A DNA stretch of 64,000 nt from Cheilinus undulatus (Eukaryota; Chordata; Actinopteri; Labriformes; Labridae). The notes below the pieces were generated by a model, which worked only from the letters and a program-made list of their open reading frames with translations, was not told the origin of the DNA and did no database searches. Of the stretch, positions 37,901 through 48,717 are shown in pieces. The position numbers were made by a program, and so were the translations under genes. How positions within the stretch are numbered: the stretch's first letter is position 1; every line of letters starts with the position of its first letter. The DNA is taken from NCBI RefSeq assembly GCF_018320785.1, contig NC_054876.1, positions 19,676,212-19,740,211 of the forward strand. The letters run 5' to 3'.

Positions 37901-40900
37901 CATCAGATCCAGGCAGCTAAGGCAGAGAGAATAGGGAGTTACACGTAGTATTTTTAGATCTAGCAAATGCGTTTGGGTCAGTACCTCATAGTCTGATCTG
38001 GAGGGCATTTGAGTTCTTTAGAGTGCCAGAGGTAGTGGTAAACTTAGTGAAGATGTATTTCAGAGATGTTAGGATGTGTATTAGTACTGCAAACTTTACG
38101 ACAGGCTGGCAGAAACTAGAGTTAGGTATTATGGCAGGCTGCACAATTTCCCCTCTAGCCTTCACAATGGTGATGGAAGTCATTGTTAGAGCTTCCAAGT
38201 GGGTGGTAGGAGGAGAGAGAGATGGCAGGATGGGATGTGCTTCCCACCAATCAGGGCTTACATGGATGACATGACGCTGGTCACCACGACAGTGCCATGC
38301 ACGAGAAGGCTACTGGAGAGGCTAAATAAGAATCTCAAGTGGGCTAGCATGAAGATCAAGCCTAGTAAGTCCAGGAGCATCTCAGTATCCAGAGGGAAGA
38401 TTGTTGACAGAAGTTTTTTGTAGATGAGGAAGAGATACCATCGGTCAGGGAGAGGCCAGTAAAAAGCTTAGGAAGGTGGTATAATGAAGACCTCAATTAC
38501 AGTGAACAGGTGGAGCAGTTTAGAAAAGATGTAGTGGAGGGATTAGGGAGGATTGATAAATCAGGGCTCCCAGGGAGGTTGAAGTTATGGCGCTCGCAGT
38601 TTGGGCTATTTCCTAGACTGATGTGGCCCATGTCAGTTTATGAGATCCTAATATCAAAGGTAGAGAAGCTGGAGAGAGTAACTAACTCGTATATAAGGAA
38701 GTGGTTGGGTGTTCCTCAGTGCCTGAGCAGTGTGGCACTGTATTGCAAAGGGATGCTCCAACTTCCGATCACTAGCTTGACAGAAGAGTTCAAGTGCTCA
38801 AAGGTTAGAACAGAGCTGCTGTTAGCAGGGAGTAAAGATAGAATAGTTAGCAGTGTAGTTCCAAATCCAACCAGGGGAAGGAAATGGAACCCAAGACAGG
38901 CAGTAGAGGAGGCAGAGGCAGCTCTTAGGCATGCCGAAATTGTAAGCAATGTCCAGATAGGTCGGGGTGGCCTGGGGCTTGGCTCAGGTAGACCGGAGTG
39001 GAACAAAGCAGGTCCTAAAGATAGAAGAAGACTGGTAGTGGAACAGGTATGTAGACAGGAGGAAGTAGTAAGGTGTACTAAGGCTGTGGCTCAGGCTAAG
39101 CAGGGACAGTGGATGAACTGGGAGAGTCTAGAGAAGAGGAAGCTGAGTTGGAGAGACCTATGGAGTATGGAAGATAGGCGGGTCAAACTCCTGCAAGGGT
39201 CTACCTATGACGTCCTACCATCACCCCAGAACCTAAAGTGCTGGTTTGATGGGGACCCATCATGTCCTTTGTGCTCCGAGACAGCAACCTTGTGGCACAT
39301 TTTGACAGGATGTAAGATCAGTCTGTCACAAGGTAGATATATATGGAAGCATGACAGGGTTTTGAAGAGTCTAGCAGCAGGAATTGAAAGCAGAAGGCGA
39401 CAGGTGAATGCAGGACAGAATCAGGGAACGAGGACGGTTCAGTTTGTCAGAGAGTGAGAGAAGGTTAAAGGGGGTAGGTTATTAGGTAATCACCAGTTAG
39501 GCCAGTTAAAGGATACTACACCGCGTTCCACATTATTATGCAAACAACGTTTTTCTCTGATTTTCTAAATATCAATGCAAATGACAGTCATAATATTTTT
39601 CAAGTCATCAACAGTTAGAGTATAATTCAAATGTTTTTGAACAAACTTCATAATGATAACTATTATTTTTTTAAACAAAAACCTCAAAATGCACTTTTCC
39701 ACATGTTCCACATTATTAAGAAGGCCACAGGTTTCAGCAATATGGGAAAGAAAAAGGATCTCTCTGCTGCTGAAAAGTGTCAAATAGTTTAATGCCTTGG
39801 ACAAGGAATGAAAACATTCAATATTTCAGGAAAAATTAAGCATGATCATCGTACTGTGAAGAAATTTGTCGCTGATTCAGAGCACAGACGGGTTTGTGCA
39901 GATAAAGACATAATGAGGAAGGTTTCTGATGGACAAATACATCAGATTAAGAGAGCAGATGCTAAAATGCCATTACAAAGCAGCAAACAAGTATTTGAAG
40001 CTGCTGGTGCCTCTGGAGTCCCACCAACCTCAAGGTGTAGGATCCCCCAGAGGCTTGTAGTCGTGTATAAACCTACTATTCAGCCACCCCTAAACAGTGC
40101 TCACAAGCAGAAATGGTTGACGTGGGCCCAGAAATACATGAAAACTCATTTTCAAACAGTCTTGTTGACTGATGAGTGCCGTGCAACCCTGGATGGTCCA
40201 GATGGAGGTGTAGTGGATGGTTGGTGGATGGCCACCATGTCCCAATGAGGCCGGGACGTCAACAAGGAGGGGGCAGAGTCATGTTTGGGCCGGAATCATG
40301 AGGAGAGAGCTGATAGGCCCCTTTAGGGTCCCTGAAGGTGTGAAAATGACCTCGGCAAAGTATATACAGTTTCTGACTGACCACTTTCTTCCATGGTACA
40401 AAAAGAGAATCGTGCCTTCTGTAGCAAAATTTTCTTCAAGCATGACAATGCTCCATCTCATGCTGCAAAGAATAGCTCTGTGTCATTGGCTGCTATGGGC
40501 ATAAAAGGAGAGAAACTCATGGTGTGGCCCCATCCTCCACTGACTTCAACCCTACTGAGAACCTTTGGAGCATCCTCAAGCTAAAGATCTATGAGGGTGG
40601 GAGGCAGTTCACATCAAAACAGCAGCTCTGGGAGGATATTCTGACATCCTGCAAAAACATTTCTAGCAGAAACTCTCCAAAAACTCACAAGTTCAATGGA
40701 TGCAAGAATAGTGAAGGTGATATCAAAGATGGGCTCCTATGTTAACATGGAACTTGTCCTGTTAAGATGTTTTTGATTGAAATAGCTTTGATTTCAGTAA
40801 ATATGACCCCCTGATGCTGCAATTTCTACAAATGACCATTTTCAGTTCTTTACAACCTATAAAATGTTTTAAAAAGCTGTTGTGCTTAATAATGTGGAAC

Positions 40901-43900
40901 AGTGCATTTTGATTTTTTTTTTTTTTTTTATAATTTTTGTCATTATGAAGTTTGTTCAAAAACATTTGAATTATGCTCTAATGGCTAATGACTTGAAAAA
41001 TATTCTGACTGTCATTTGCATTAATATTTAGGAAAATCAGAGAAAAATATCATTTGCATAATAATGTGGAATGCGGTGTAAGGACTGAGAGATGGAGGTA
41101 GATTTAGGAGGGAAACTTGTTGTGCCACAGGAGATAGTTTGCACCAATCTTAGGCCTGACATAGTGCTATGGTCTGCCAGTCAGTGTGTAGTTTATTTTA
41201 TAGAGCTGACGATTCCGTGGGAGGATTCTGTGGAGGAAGCCTATGAGAGGAAGAAGCTGAGATAGGCAGATTTAGGAGCAGAAGCTGAACGGCGCGGATG
41301 GAAAGTTAGGACTCGTCCAGTAAAAGTGGGATGTAGAGGGTTTGTAGCAAGGTCAGCTGTTTCATGCTTGCTCCCCCCCCCCCCCCATCTGTCTCATTTT
41401 CCCCTCTTTTTTTGCTCTTAGTTATTGGTAATAATTGTTGCACTGTAATCATGAGTGGTGTTAAGGAAGGTAGTATCAGCATTGTCACTACCTGGAGCTT
41501 GCATGTACGGAGCCTGGGTCTGTTGAAGGTGGCGTGCTGTTGAGGCTGTGTGGGCCATGTGGTAAGATAAGTAAGATGATGTCTGCGTGTTGGCATGGTG
41601 GGTGGTGAGAGCCGGCATGGAGGGGGGTGGCTCTGGGATGCTGGAGATCACTGTTCAGCCCTCTGGAGGTGTCGTGGGACTAACTGGACGAAACACTGAC
41701 GAAGGAGGGTTCCCACTTGACAACCCCTGCGAAGTGCTGGTTTCTTACTACCCATGGGTCTGCATGGTTGACTTGCGGAGGCAAATAGTAATGGATTAGG
41801 GATTTCCTCACTGAGCGCTGATCCTCTTTATAGGGCACAAGTATCTTGTGTTTCTTTCAAATTCACACCGCTTTTCCAAACATTTGTTTTATTTTGGATC
41901 CTTACATTATTTTACTTTGCACAGATTAACAAAATTATTAACAAAAAAATATTAACTCCTTTTAGAACAGACCTTTTTGTTGAGTCATAGTACAAACTAC
42001 TGTTGCTCAATGATGTGTTTTAGCTTTGTAATGCTCAAACTTTGTAAAATCAAGTTAAACTGAGTTATCTTCCAGTTTACACACAGAAATTCAATAATTG
42101 TGCAAGCTTTAGCTTGAGCTTCATAACAAAAACAAAAAAAAAAATCAGTTTAGACAAAAGAAAAAGAGTTGCTGATGCTCACAAAGCAGGAGAAGGATAT
42201 ACAAAGTTATCAGTGTTTCAAAGTGTCAAGAACTGGAGTGAGAAGTATCATCCAGAAATTCAAAGAGAGCCACACAGTACAGAACAAGCCAGGCAGAGGT
42301 AGGCTGCTTTTCCACTTTCTGCTTTTCACGTCCAGAGCTGATCACTCGGTGGTTTGAGTCGTCCTGGATTTCATCCACAGTCTGATCTCTACACTGTCTG
42401 ATCTGATTGACTTTACAGTGTGAGAACTCAGGCCATGCGTAACTATCGAACCGCAGTTGAGCGCATAAATCTCGAGTTTTGGTCGTGTGTCATAAAGGAG
42501 AGCAGGACCATTCACAGCGCAACCTGGTGCGGCCAAACTGGTGATGGAAAAGTAAATCGGTTGGCTTGGTTTGCTTCAGAACAGCCAAAAGCCATAGTGG
42601 AAAAATCCCAAAAGACTCTGGAAAGCAAACTAGTGAGAGATGTGTCTAAAGACCCCAGAACAACTGCCTAGGCACTAGTGAATGACTCAAGAAAAGAAAA
42701 GCTCCAGTTCTGCAGAGTAGACACCCTCAAGCCAGCCTGAAGTATGCTAAGGACAACCCGGAGGAAGATTGTGCATACTGGAAGCATGCCCCTTGGTCAG
42801 GTGAGATCAAACTAGAGCTCTTTGGCCATAGAGACTTATGCTGTGGGGATGCTGCTGTGAATCTGGGACTGGTAAACTTGTAAAGGTGGTAGAAATCATA
42901 AAGAAAAATGATTATGTGAAGATTTTGAAAGAAACTTTAAGCAGTCAGCAGCAAAACTGGGTCTGGGTCATCGCTTTGTCTTCAAACACAACAACAAACT
43001 GAAACACACAGTAGCTCCTGGTGAGGAGCTACCTCCAGAAGACCAAGGTGAATGTCACTGACTGGCCTTCACAAAGTCCCGACTTGAATACCATTGAAAA
43101 TCTGTGGGATGAACTGTAGACCAAGGTTCATGTCAGAAGACCATCAAATCTGAAGGAGCTTGAGTAATTGGCTAAAGAAGAAGAATGGGCTGGGACTCCT
43201 CAGGAGACGTGTCTGAGACTTGATGAAAACTACATCAAATGACTGCAGGAGGCAAAACGGACACTCAGCTGACTATTAGAATCATGGGGGCTATTAATTT
43301 AGATGCTGGTAGTTTTTGTGAAATGATTATGCTTTTGTGTACAAAGAAAAATTATGTGATTATCCAAAACAAAACCAGGATGTTTGGAAAAGCTGTGATG
43401 AAAATTCCTCACTCTGTCTGGGAAAAACTTTGGAAAATGTGGAATTTTTATAGGGAGGGCTAAAATGTTGTCCTCATCTGTTCATGAAAGCAATAATTCT
43501 GTTTTTCCTTTTTGTTTGCTAATATTTCTTAATACTGTTTTCAGTTTGTCCTCATGGGGTACTGAGTGTAGATTAATAAGAACAGAAATTAATTTAAGCA
43601 GTTGTAGCATCAGGCTGCAATGTAACATCATTGAACAAAAGAAGAGGTTCTGAATACTTTATGAATGTGCTGTATGTGTAAACCTGTTCTTAAGTATAAA
43701 TCAAAACTCTTTACTGCATGTATACTTAGTTTGACTGTGTGTTGTGTTACAGGAAAAGAACCTATTTGTGCTACCATTAAAAACAAAGCGACGTAAACAA
43801 ACAAGGGGCAACCAGCCAACAAAGAAAAGGAAAGAGCAAAAGACAAAATCAACCGATACCAGACAAAAAGCCTCACAAGAAAAAGGAGGCGAGACTTCAC

Positions 43901-46101
43901 AGATGATACAAGAAAGCAGTGATGACAAAGAGTGTTCTTGTCAAGTTGAAGCTGAGAAAAAGACGAAGAACAACAAACTTGCAGGTGGAAATGAAAACTT
44001 CATAAACCGATCTGAAATACTAATGACAGAGAGACTCCTTACCAAGGATGAAAAAAAGCAGAAAACAAGAGGGGAAGGACTGTTGAGTAAGAAGGGGGAA
44101 GAAAAATCACTGAAGGAGATGGAGCTGCAAACTGAAGTCTTACACGTGGACGATAACCCTCACCCAGCAGAGGATGAGACAAGTGACACTAGTACTAATA
44201 TATCAAGCCATGAAATGTGGGCAAAGAAGAGAAAAGAAGACAAAGGAGATCATGTTGAAACATCATTGAATATGGAAGTAGATGGGATTCCTAGCTCGTC
44301 CCAGGAAAACAGAGTGGCGTCTCCGGTATCAAAGACTAGTGTTGAACTGGAAAGAAATAGAAAGCGGTCAAATGATGTTGGCGGACAGGAACATGAAAAG
44401 AGAGACACCTCTGATTCAGAACGAAAGAAAAGAAAAAAGAGCAAGACTGCTGCTGAAAATGTGACCAATGTAGAGTCTGATTTAAGAGCAGAGGAAGGGA
44501 CTTCTTTAGTGAGTTCTTCTGCAGAAAATGGTGGCAAGAAGAGGAAAATAAGGAAAGCAAACGAAGAAGACAAGGAGCTAAATTCAAGCTTTGTTTCAGA
44601 ATCTCTTAATGACAATGCTGAGGTTGTCAGGAAGAAAAAGAAGAAAAAAGAAGAGGTTAGCATAGTTGAAGAAGAAGAAAATGGTTTTTCAGCTCCTTTA
44701 GAGGTATCAAAATCGAGTTTTGTTAAAAGAAAGAAGCACAAAAAGAAGTCATCTTTTAGAGATGGAGAAGAGGCTGTAGCTATGAGTTCTTTAAATAGTG
44801 ATGTAGCCCTGACTGAGAGCACAGAGATGTCTCAGAAAAGGAGAAAGAAAAAGAAGGAGAAGAAGAAGTTTGCAGAGGATATGGATAACCTTTACAGTGC
44901 TGAAGAAAAAGAGAAGGATGGGAACAAAGATGAAAGGCAGAAAACAGAGGAAAGTCTTGACAACCGAAATGCAGAAGAGGGGGTTAAGAAAAAGAAGAAA
45001 AAAAAGTTTGCAGAGGATATGGATAATCTTTACGGTGCTGAAGAAAAAGAGAAGGATTGGAACAAAGATGATATGCAGAAAACAGAGGAAAGTCTTGACA
45101 ACCAAAATGCAGAAGAGGGGTTTAAGAAAAAGAAGAAGAAGAAGAAGAAAAAGTATGCTGAGGATATGGATAACCTTCACAGTGCTGAACAAAAGGAGAA
45201 GGATGGGAACAAAGATGACAGGCAGAAAACAGAGGAAAGTCTTGACAATCAAAATGCAGAAGAGGGGGTTAAGAAAAAGAAGAAGAAGAAGAAAAAGATA
45301 TCTGAAAACACTCTAGCCCCAAGCATTGTGTCAGTGTCTGTGCAGGAAAAGGAAGTGTCCTCATCCTTCCTCTGTGCTGAAGCTGAGTCGTCCCCCTCTG
45401 TGGAGGTTTCTGCGGGAGAACGTGTTGTCAACACTGGAAATCAAGGGACAGAATCAGAAGAAATTTCTCAAAACATGGACGATTTAAACCATGGTGACAA
45501 GAAAAAGAAAAGTAAGAAGAAGATGTTGGAAATGCAGAATGTTGATGAGCACAGTTTCCAGGTACCAAACACAACATGTTTGGTGAAAAGGAAACATACA
45601 GGAAACGAAAGCGAGTTGATGACTCAGATGGAAAGTTTGGAAAGTGCAGAGGATGCAGGAATTTTTTCACCTGATGAAGCTGTGGTGATGAAAAAGAAGA
45701 AGAAGAAGAAAAAGAAGGGTAAAGATGAGGACGGCCATGTTATGCAAAAAAGCCCATCAGCAGAAACTTTATCAGTCCAAAAACAGGCTTCATCAGCATT
45801 AGAGCCACTGGAAAATAAGTCTTTAAATGATATCACAGACAAGAAAAAGGCAAAAACCACTGATATTGAACTGTTTAAGGTGAAATCTTTTATTGAACCT
45901 GCTGGTTCAGAGCTGAAAGATGGCACAAAAAGGAAGAAAAAGATTGAATCAGATGAGCAGAAAGTACCCAGTAGCCCAAGTTTATCAGATACCTCTTTGT
46001 TGCAATCTGAAACATCATTAGACAGAAGTATAAAAAAACAGCACAGGAAAACAAAGAGGAAGCTTTATAACTCAAATGATGGGTTCTTCTCAGGTGTTTA
46101 A
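34988..46101 (+). CDS. taf1d: TAF1D, RNA polymerase I SL1/TIF-IB subunit, with a long lysine-rich C-terminal tail
   Basis: TAF1D belongs to the TBP-containing SL1 complex that recruits RNA polymerase I to rDNA promoters. Coding exons: 34988-35172, 35273-35531, 35619-35743, 37463-37505, 43753-46101; all phases agree, 986 aa. I chose the ATG at 34988 (A at -3, G at +4); an in-frame ATG at 34979 would add three residues. Matches to human in order: DSLFITQ (human DSSLFKTQ), [13 protein letters not shown] (FPFLESENEK), [10 protein letters not shown] (RGFFNYIEKL), [12 protein letters not shown] (DDDGSISPIEE), [13 protein letters not shown] (EDEATHLEDNECDIKL-like) and NLFVLP (SFIVSS). Homology ends near residue 215. 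Human TAF1D is about 278 aa; here the last exon adds about 770 residues rich in Lys, Glu and Ser, with K6-K10 runs and three tandem units. It is one uninterrupted frame. Identification is from the first 215 residues; the role of the tail is unknown. Confidence 0.88.
35744..37462 (+). other. taf1d intron 3
   Basis: A 1.7-kb intron with canonical GTAAGT donor and polypyrimidine-AG acceptor. I recognised no transposon ends, RNA gene or protein-like frame. Confidence 0.5.
37585..41838 (+). mobile_element. 5'-truncated RLE-type LINE inserted in Tc1-like element B
   Basis: Reverse transcriptase pieces in order: [48 protein letters not shown], and the catalytic YMDDM box at about 38262-38276. They are followed by [23 protein letters not shown], a zinc-knuckle-like CPLC-x7-H-x4-C and [15 protein letters not shown]. 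Downstream of an inserted transposon comes [10 protein letters not shown]...[20 protein letters not shown], a PD-(D/E)xK restriction-like endonuclease domain. This order is that of R2/R4/NeSL-type elements. Frames are broken, and the 5' end is missing up to the start of the RT. A six-base AAGTAT at both borders (37579-37584 and 41839-41844) may be the target duplication. Net length without the inner transposon is about 2.7 kb. Confidence 0.8.
39519..41078 (+). mobile_element. Tc1/mariner-like transposon A, inserted in the LINE
   Basis: A 1560-bp element starting CACCGCGTTCCACATTATTA, with the reverse complement of its right end reading CACCGCATTCCACATTATTA. TA duplications lie at 39517-39518 and 41079-41080. 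The inverted repeats are long, about 200 bp each, and well matched. The transposase relic runs from [16 protein letters not shown] (39742) with a stop soon after, through [12 protein letters not shown] (first catalytic Asp), [12 protein letters not shown] (second) and [14 protein letters not shown] (third acidic residue), with at least one frameshift near 40240. It is a pseudogene in a structurally intact element. It splits the LINE between its zinc knuckle and endonuclease core. Confidence 0.88.
42305..42588. mobile_element. Probable small MITE inside Tc1-like element B
   Basis: About 285 bp interrupt the transposase relic between its NKPGRGR-like and SQKTLE-like segments. The left edge has GCTTTTCCACTTTCTGCTTT, and the reverse complement of the right edge has ATTTTTCCACTATGGCTTTT, a loose inverted repeat. 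The interior has no Tc1 homology. I could not fix a target duplication. Confidence 0.4.
44860..45300 (+). repeat. In-frame tandem repeat in the TAF1D tail
   Basis: Three consecutive units of 46-49 codons, each with a polylysine run, then [20 protein letters not shown] and NAEEG. The AEDMDNL segments begin at codons 578, 624 and 673. The first-to-second spacing is exactly 138 nt and the second-to-third is 147 nt, the extra 9 nt being three lysine codons. Nucleotide identity between units is high, so the duplication is recent or homogenised. The third unit carries ten lysines in a row. Confidence 0.9.
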
Positions 46102-46801
46102 ATCCTGCTCTTGATGAGGTTTTGTTGTTGACTGGCAGCTAAATTGATGAAGCTAATCGCAAACACAATAGGAATGTGGTAGGTGTGAAGCAACAGCTTT
46201 AAGCTTGACCTTTTTTTCCTCTTTTTCAAAAGATCTCTTGTTGTATCAAAGCGTTTTCCTTGTATGGTCCGGAATATTTGTGTTAAAGGAGAACATAAAA
46301 ATACAATTACATAGGGTAATTTATATTTGTAAAAGTTCCTGTATATGTAAATGTTTCAGGAAAATATAGAGTTTTATATATTCATTGTACTTTTCTATTA
46401 GAAATGCCCACTCATTTGTTTTTCCTTTTTTTTAATTAATTAATTTATTTATTTTTTTACTTAACACCATCATCAGTTGGTCTAGTGTAAATGTGAACAC
46501 TGTCTTTCAGTTGAATGACATTTGGGACCAAAGTCAGATTCATTCATTCATTCTTTACCACTGTCTTACTGTAGAGAGATGTTACATATTTCTGTCTTTT
46601 GTCCTTTTTTTCTGAAGCATTTGCACCTCAGCTGCACCTTTAAAGGAATCATAGACATATTTTTATAGTTTTAATGATTTTAACTCTGGTGGAAATAACA
46701 ATTTTGTAAGATTGATTATCTTTTGCTGAACCCTGGTGGAACATACAAGTCTATAAAATGTGCATAAACTGTATCCTAAAAGGCTTGATGTCAGAATCAT
46801 T

Positions 46802-46807
46802 AATAAA
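46802..46807 (+). terminator. Candidate poly(A) signal of taf1d
   Basis: AATAAA about 700 nt after the taf1d stop. The intervening sequence is AT-rich with no other gene, so this is the likely 3' UTR end, near 46825. Confidence 0.5.
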
Positions 46808-47013
46808 GGAAACTGTATAGTAAGCTCGAGTATGCAACACTTTTTACTACCAACAAGCGAAAGATGCCTTAGCCCTAGTTTGTGTTAATTATGTTCAAGC
46901 TGCTTGAAATTCAGTTTGTTGCAGCCTGAGCATTTCTTACAACAGATACACTGAGTGTCTGTTCGTGTAATCAAATGCATTTGGTGTAAAGAGCATTATG
47001 GGGTTTAACCCTC

Positions 47014-48605
47014 AGGCCTTGTAGCACCCAATAATGTAATCATTTCCTGATAATGTAATAAAGCCTGATAATGTAATAAAAATTTGCACTTAACTTGGTC
47101 GAAAATGTAATAAAACCTAATAATGTAATAACTTCACCCATAATGTAATAAAATACCCTGATATTGTAATAACATTTTTTCTGATAATGTAATACCTTTT
47201 TTTTTCAAACCTGATAATGTAATACTTGACAGATAATGTAATAAATATGTTCATTACAAAGCAACTTTCAGTAACACTTTATTTGAAGAGGGTATACATA
47301 AGCATAGTCAGCTCTTTAGTTCAGCTTCTATGTGTGTGCTGTAACAACTGTTTATTACGATACTACATACTGGTAACACAACATTATGATGAGTAGCTTA
47401 CAAAATGAAACAGAACTGCTCATGAACACTAAGAGGGTATTAAGTGAGCTAAAATACCTAGACTAGTAGTATGAATGTCTTTGGAAGCATCAGACTAGTT
47501 AACAGTGGTTTACTTAACTTACTGTAAACCAAATATAAATTCTAGAGGTTGGACATCTCACCAATAACAATTAATAACTTAACCAGTTAGTCCAACAGTT
47601 TCAAAAGTAACATATGCAAGGTAGCAGATAGCTTTGCAGAAATGATGTCATGTCAATAAAACTGGATTTAAATGGAGATAAGACCTTAAGACAATTACTT
47701 TCACCACTAAAAAATTGTATACTTTCATAGAAACAAATACAACTTCAGAAACCCTGTATACACCCCAAAAAAGGAGTTTGAAAAATGACCATGTCAGTTG
47801 TCATCAAGTTCTGTCATTTTGATGCTGACATTTTTATTTAACCTTTATTTATACAGGTAAACCTCATAATATACCATGTAGTATGACAGTATGTCACTTG
47901 ACAGAGTAAAATGTCAATTAGACATTGAAAGTGATATAATAAGCATTTATGAGTAGATATGTAGGTCTATGTTTATGTCAGGTGTCATGTAATGTGTATG
48001 TAGGTGAAGGCTTATGTATACCCTCTTCAAATAAAGTGTTACTGAAAGTTGTTTTGTTGGTTTGTGGTTGTTTCATGAGGTAGTGATTTGTTGGAAATCT
48101 GTGAAGTGAAGAGGTACGTTTAGGGAAGCTTTACCTAGGGTCTCCTGTGCTGCTCAGAAGTTTATCTGAGCTGTAATTCTGGTCTCCCAAGGAGGTAAGT
48201 CCATCACCCACTCAGAAAGACCAGGATGTAGTTGCATGTCCCTGATTATTTGCACATGTGCATATGGCTGGATGGTATTCATGGTCTACAATTTAACCCA
48301 ATAGTCATTCTATTGTTTCAAATCCAGTGTATATAACATTCTTAGATTCTTAAAACACAAAATTTAGAACTCTGGACTGAAAATGAACATATTTATTACA
48401 TTATCTGGTTTGAAAAAAAAGGTATTACATTATCAGTAAAAATGTTATTACAATATCAGTCAGGATATTTTATCACATTATTGGTTAAGTCATTACATTA
48501 TTGGGTTTTATTACATTTTTGATTGTGTTAAGGGCAAATTTCATTACATTATCAGGCATTATTACATTATCAGGAAAAGATTACATTATAGGGTGCTGCA
48601 GGCCT
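47014..48605. mobile_element. Inverted-repeat element with ATAATGTAAT arrays as arms
   Basis: The left arm (47014-47254) begins AGGCCTTGTAGCACCCAATA. The reverse complement of the right arm (48383-48605) begins AGGCCTGCAGCACCCTATAA. Each arm holds nine or ten copies of a GATAATGTAATAA-like motif at about 15-30 bp spacing, and the two arms match along their whole length. The 1.1-kb interior has no open frame of note but contains a second, shorter inverted repeat. No target duplication was clear. The layout is that of a non-autonomous DNA transposon; the superfamily is not assigned. Confidence 0.75.
47262..48051. repeat. Inner perfect 42-bp inverted repeat
   Basis: 47262-47303 and 48010-48051 are exact reverse complements over 42 bases, beginning CAACTTTCAGTAACACTTTA. 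They sit just inside the ATAATGTAAT arms. They may be the ends of a separate element nested in the larger one, or inner ends of the same element. I recall CACTTTATTTGAAG-type ends in other fish repeats. Confidence 0.85.
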
Positions 48606-48717
48606 TACTATTGACATTTTATCTACTTCCTTTATATCCTATTTTTCCCTATTTTAATACCAATGGCATTTAATTTGTTGGAGCTGTGCATTCATTTCTA
48701 AATTTTGAAAATTGAAC

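Larger units (their letters stand above)
37531..43480 (+). mobile_element. Tc1-like transposon B, host of the nested stack (taf1d intron 4)
   Basis: The left end CAGATGAGGACAAAATTATT (from 37531, preceded by TA) pairs with the right end, whose reverse complement from 43480 reads CAGATGAGGACAACATTTTA. The Tc1 transposase relic lies at about 42108-43245. Readable pieces are [13 protein letters not shown], an [12 protein letters not shown]-like motif, [19 protein letters not shown], a [10 protein letters not shown]-like segment, ELFGH, and finally the [12 protein letters not shown] motif. Frames are broken by stops and indels, so it is inactive. Subtracting the insertions leaves about 1.4 kb, the usual length for this family. 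The right TA has become TT. Confidence 0.8.

Noticed and set aside
44250-45926. Long minus-strand frames rich in Phe, Leu and Ser
   Set aside because: They are the complement of the Lys/Glu-rich taf1d exon 5 and follow from its AAG/GAA codon use.
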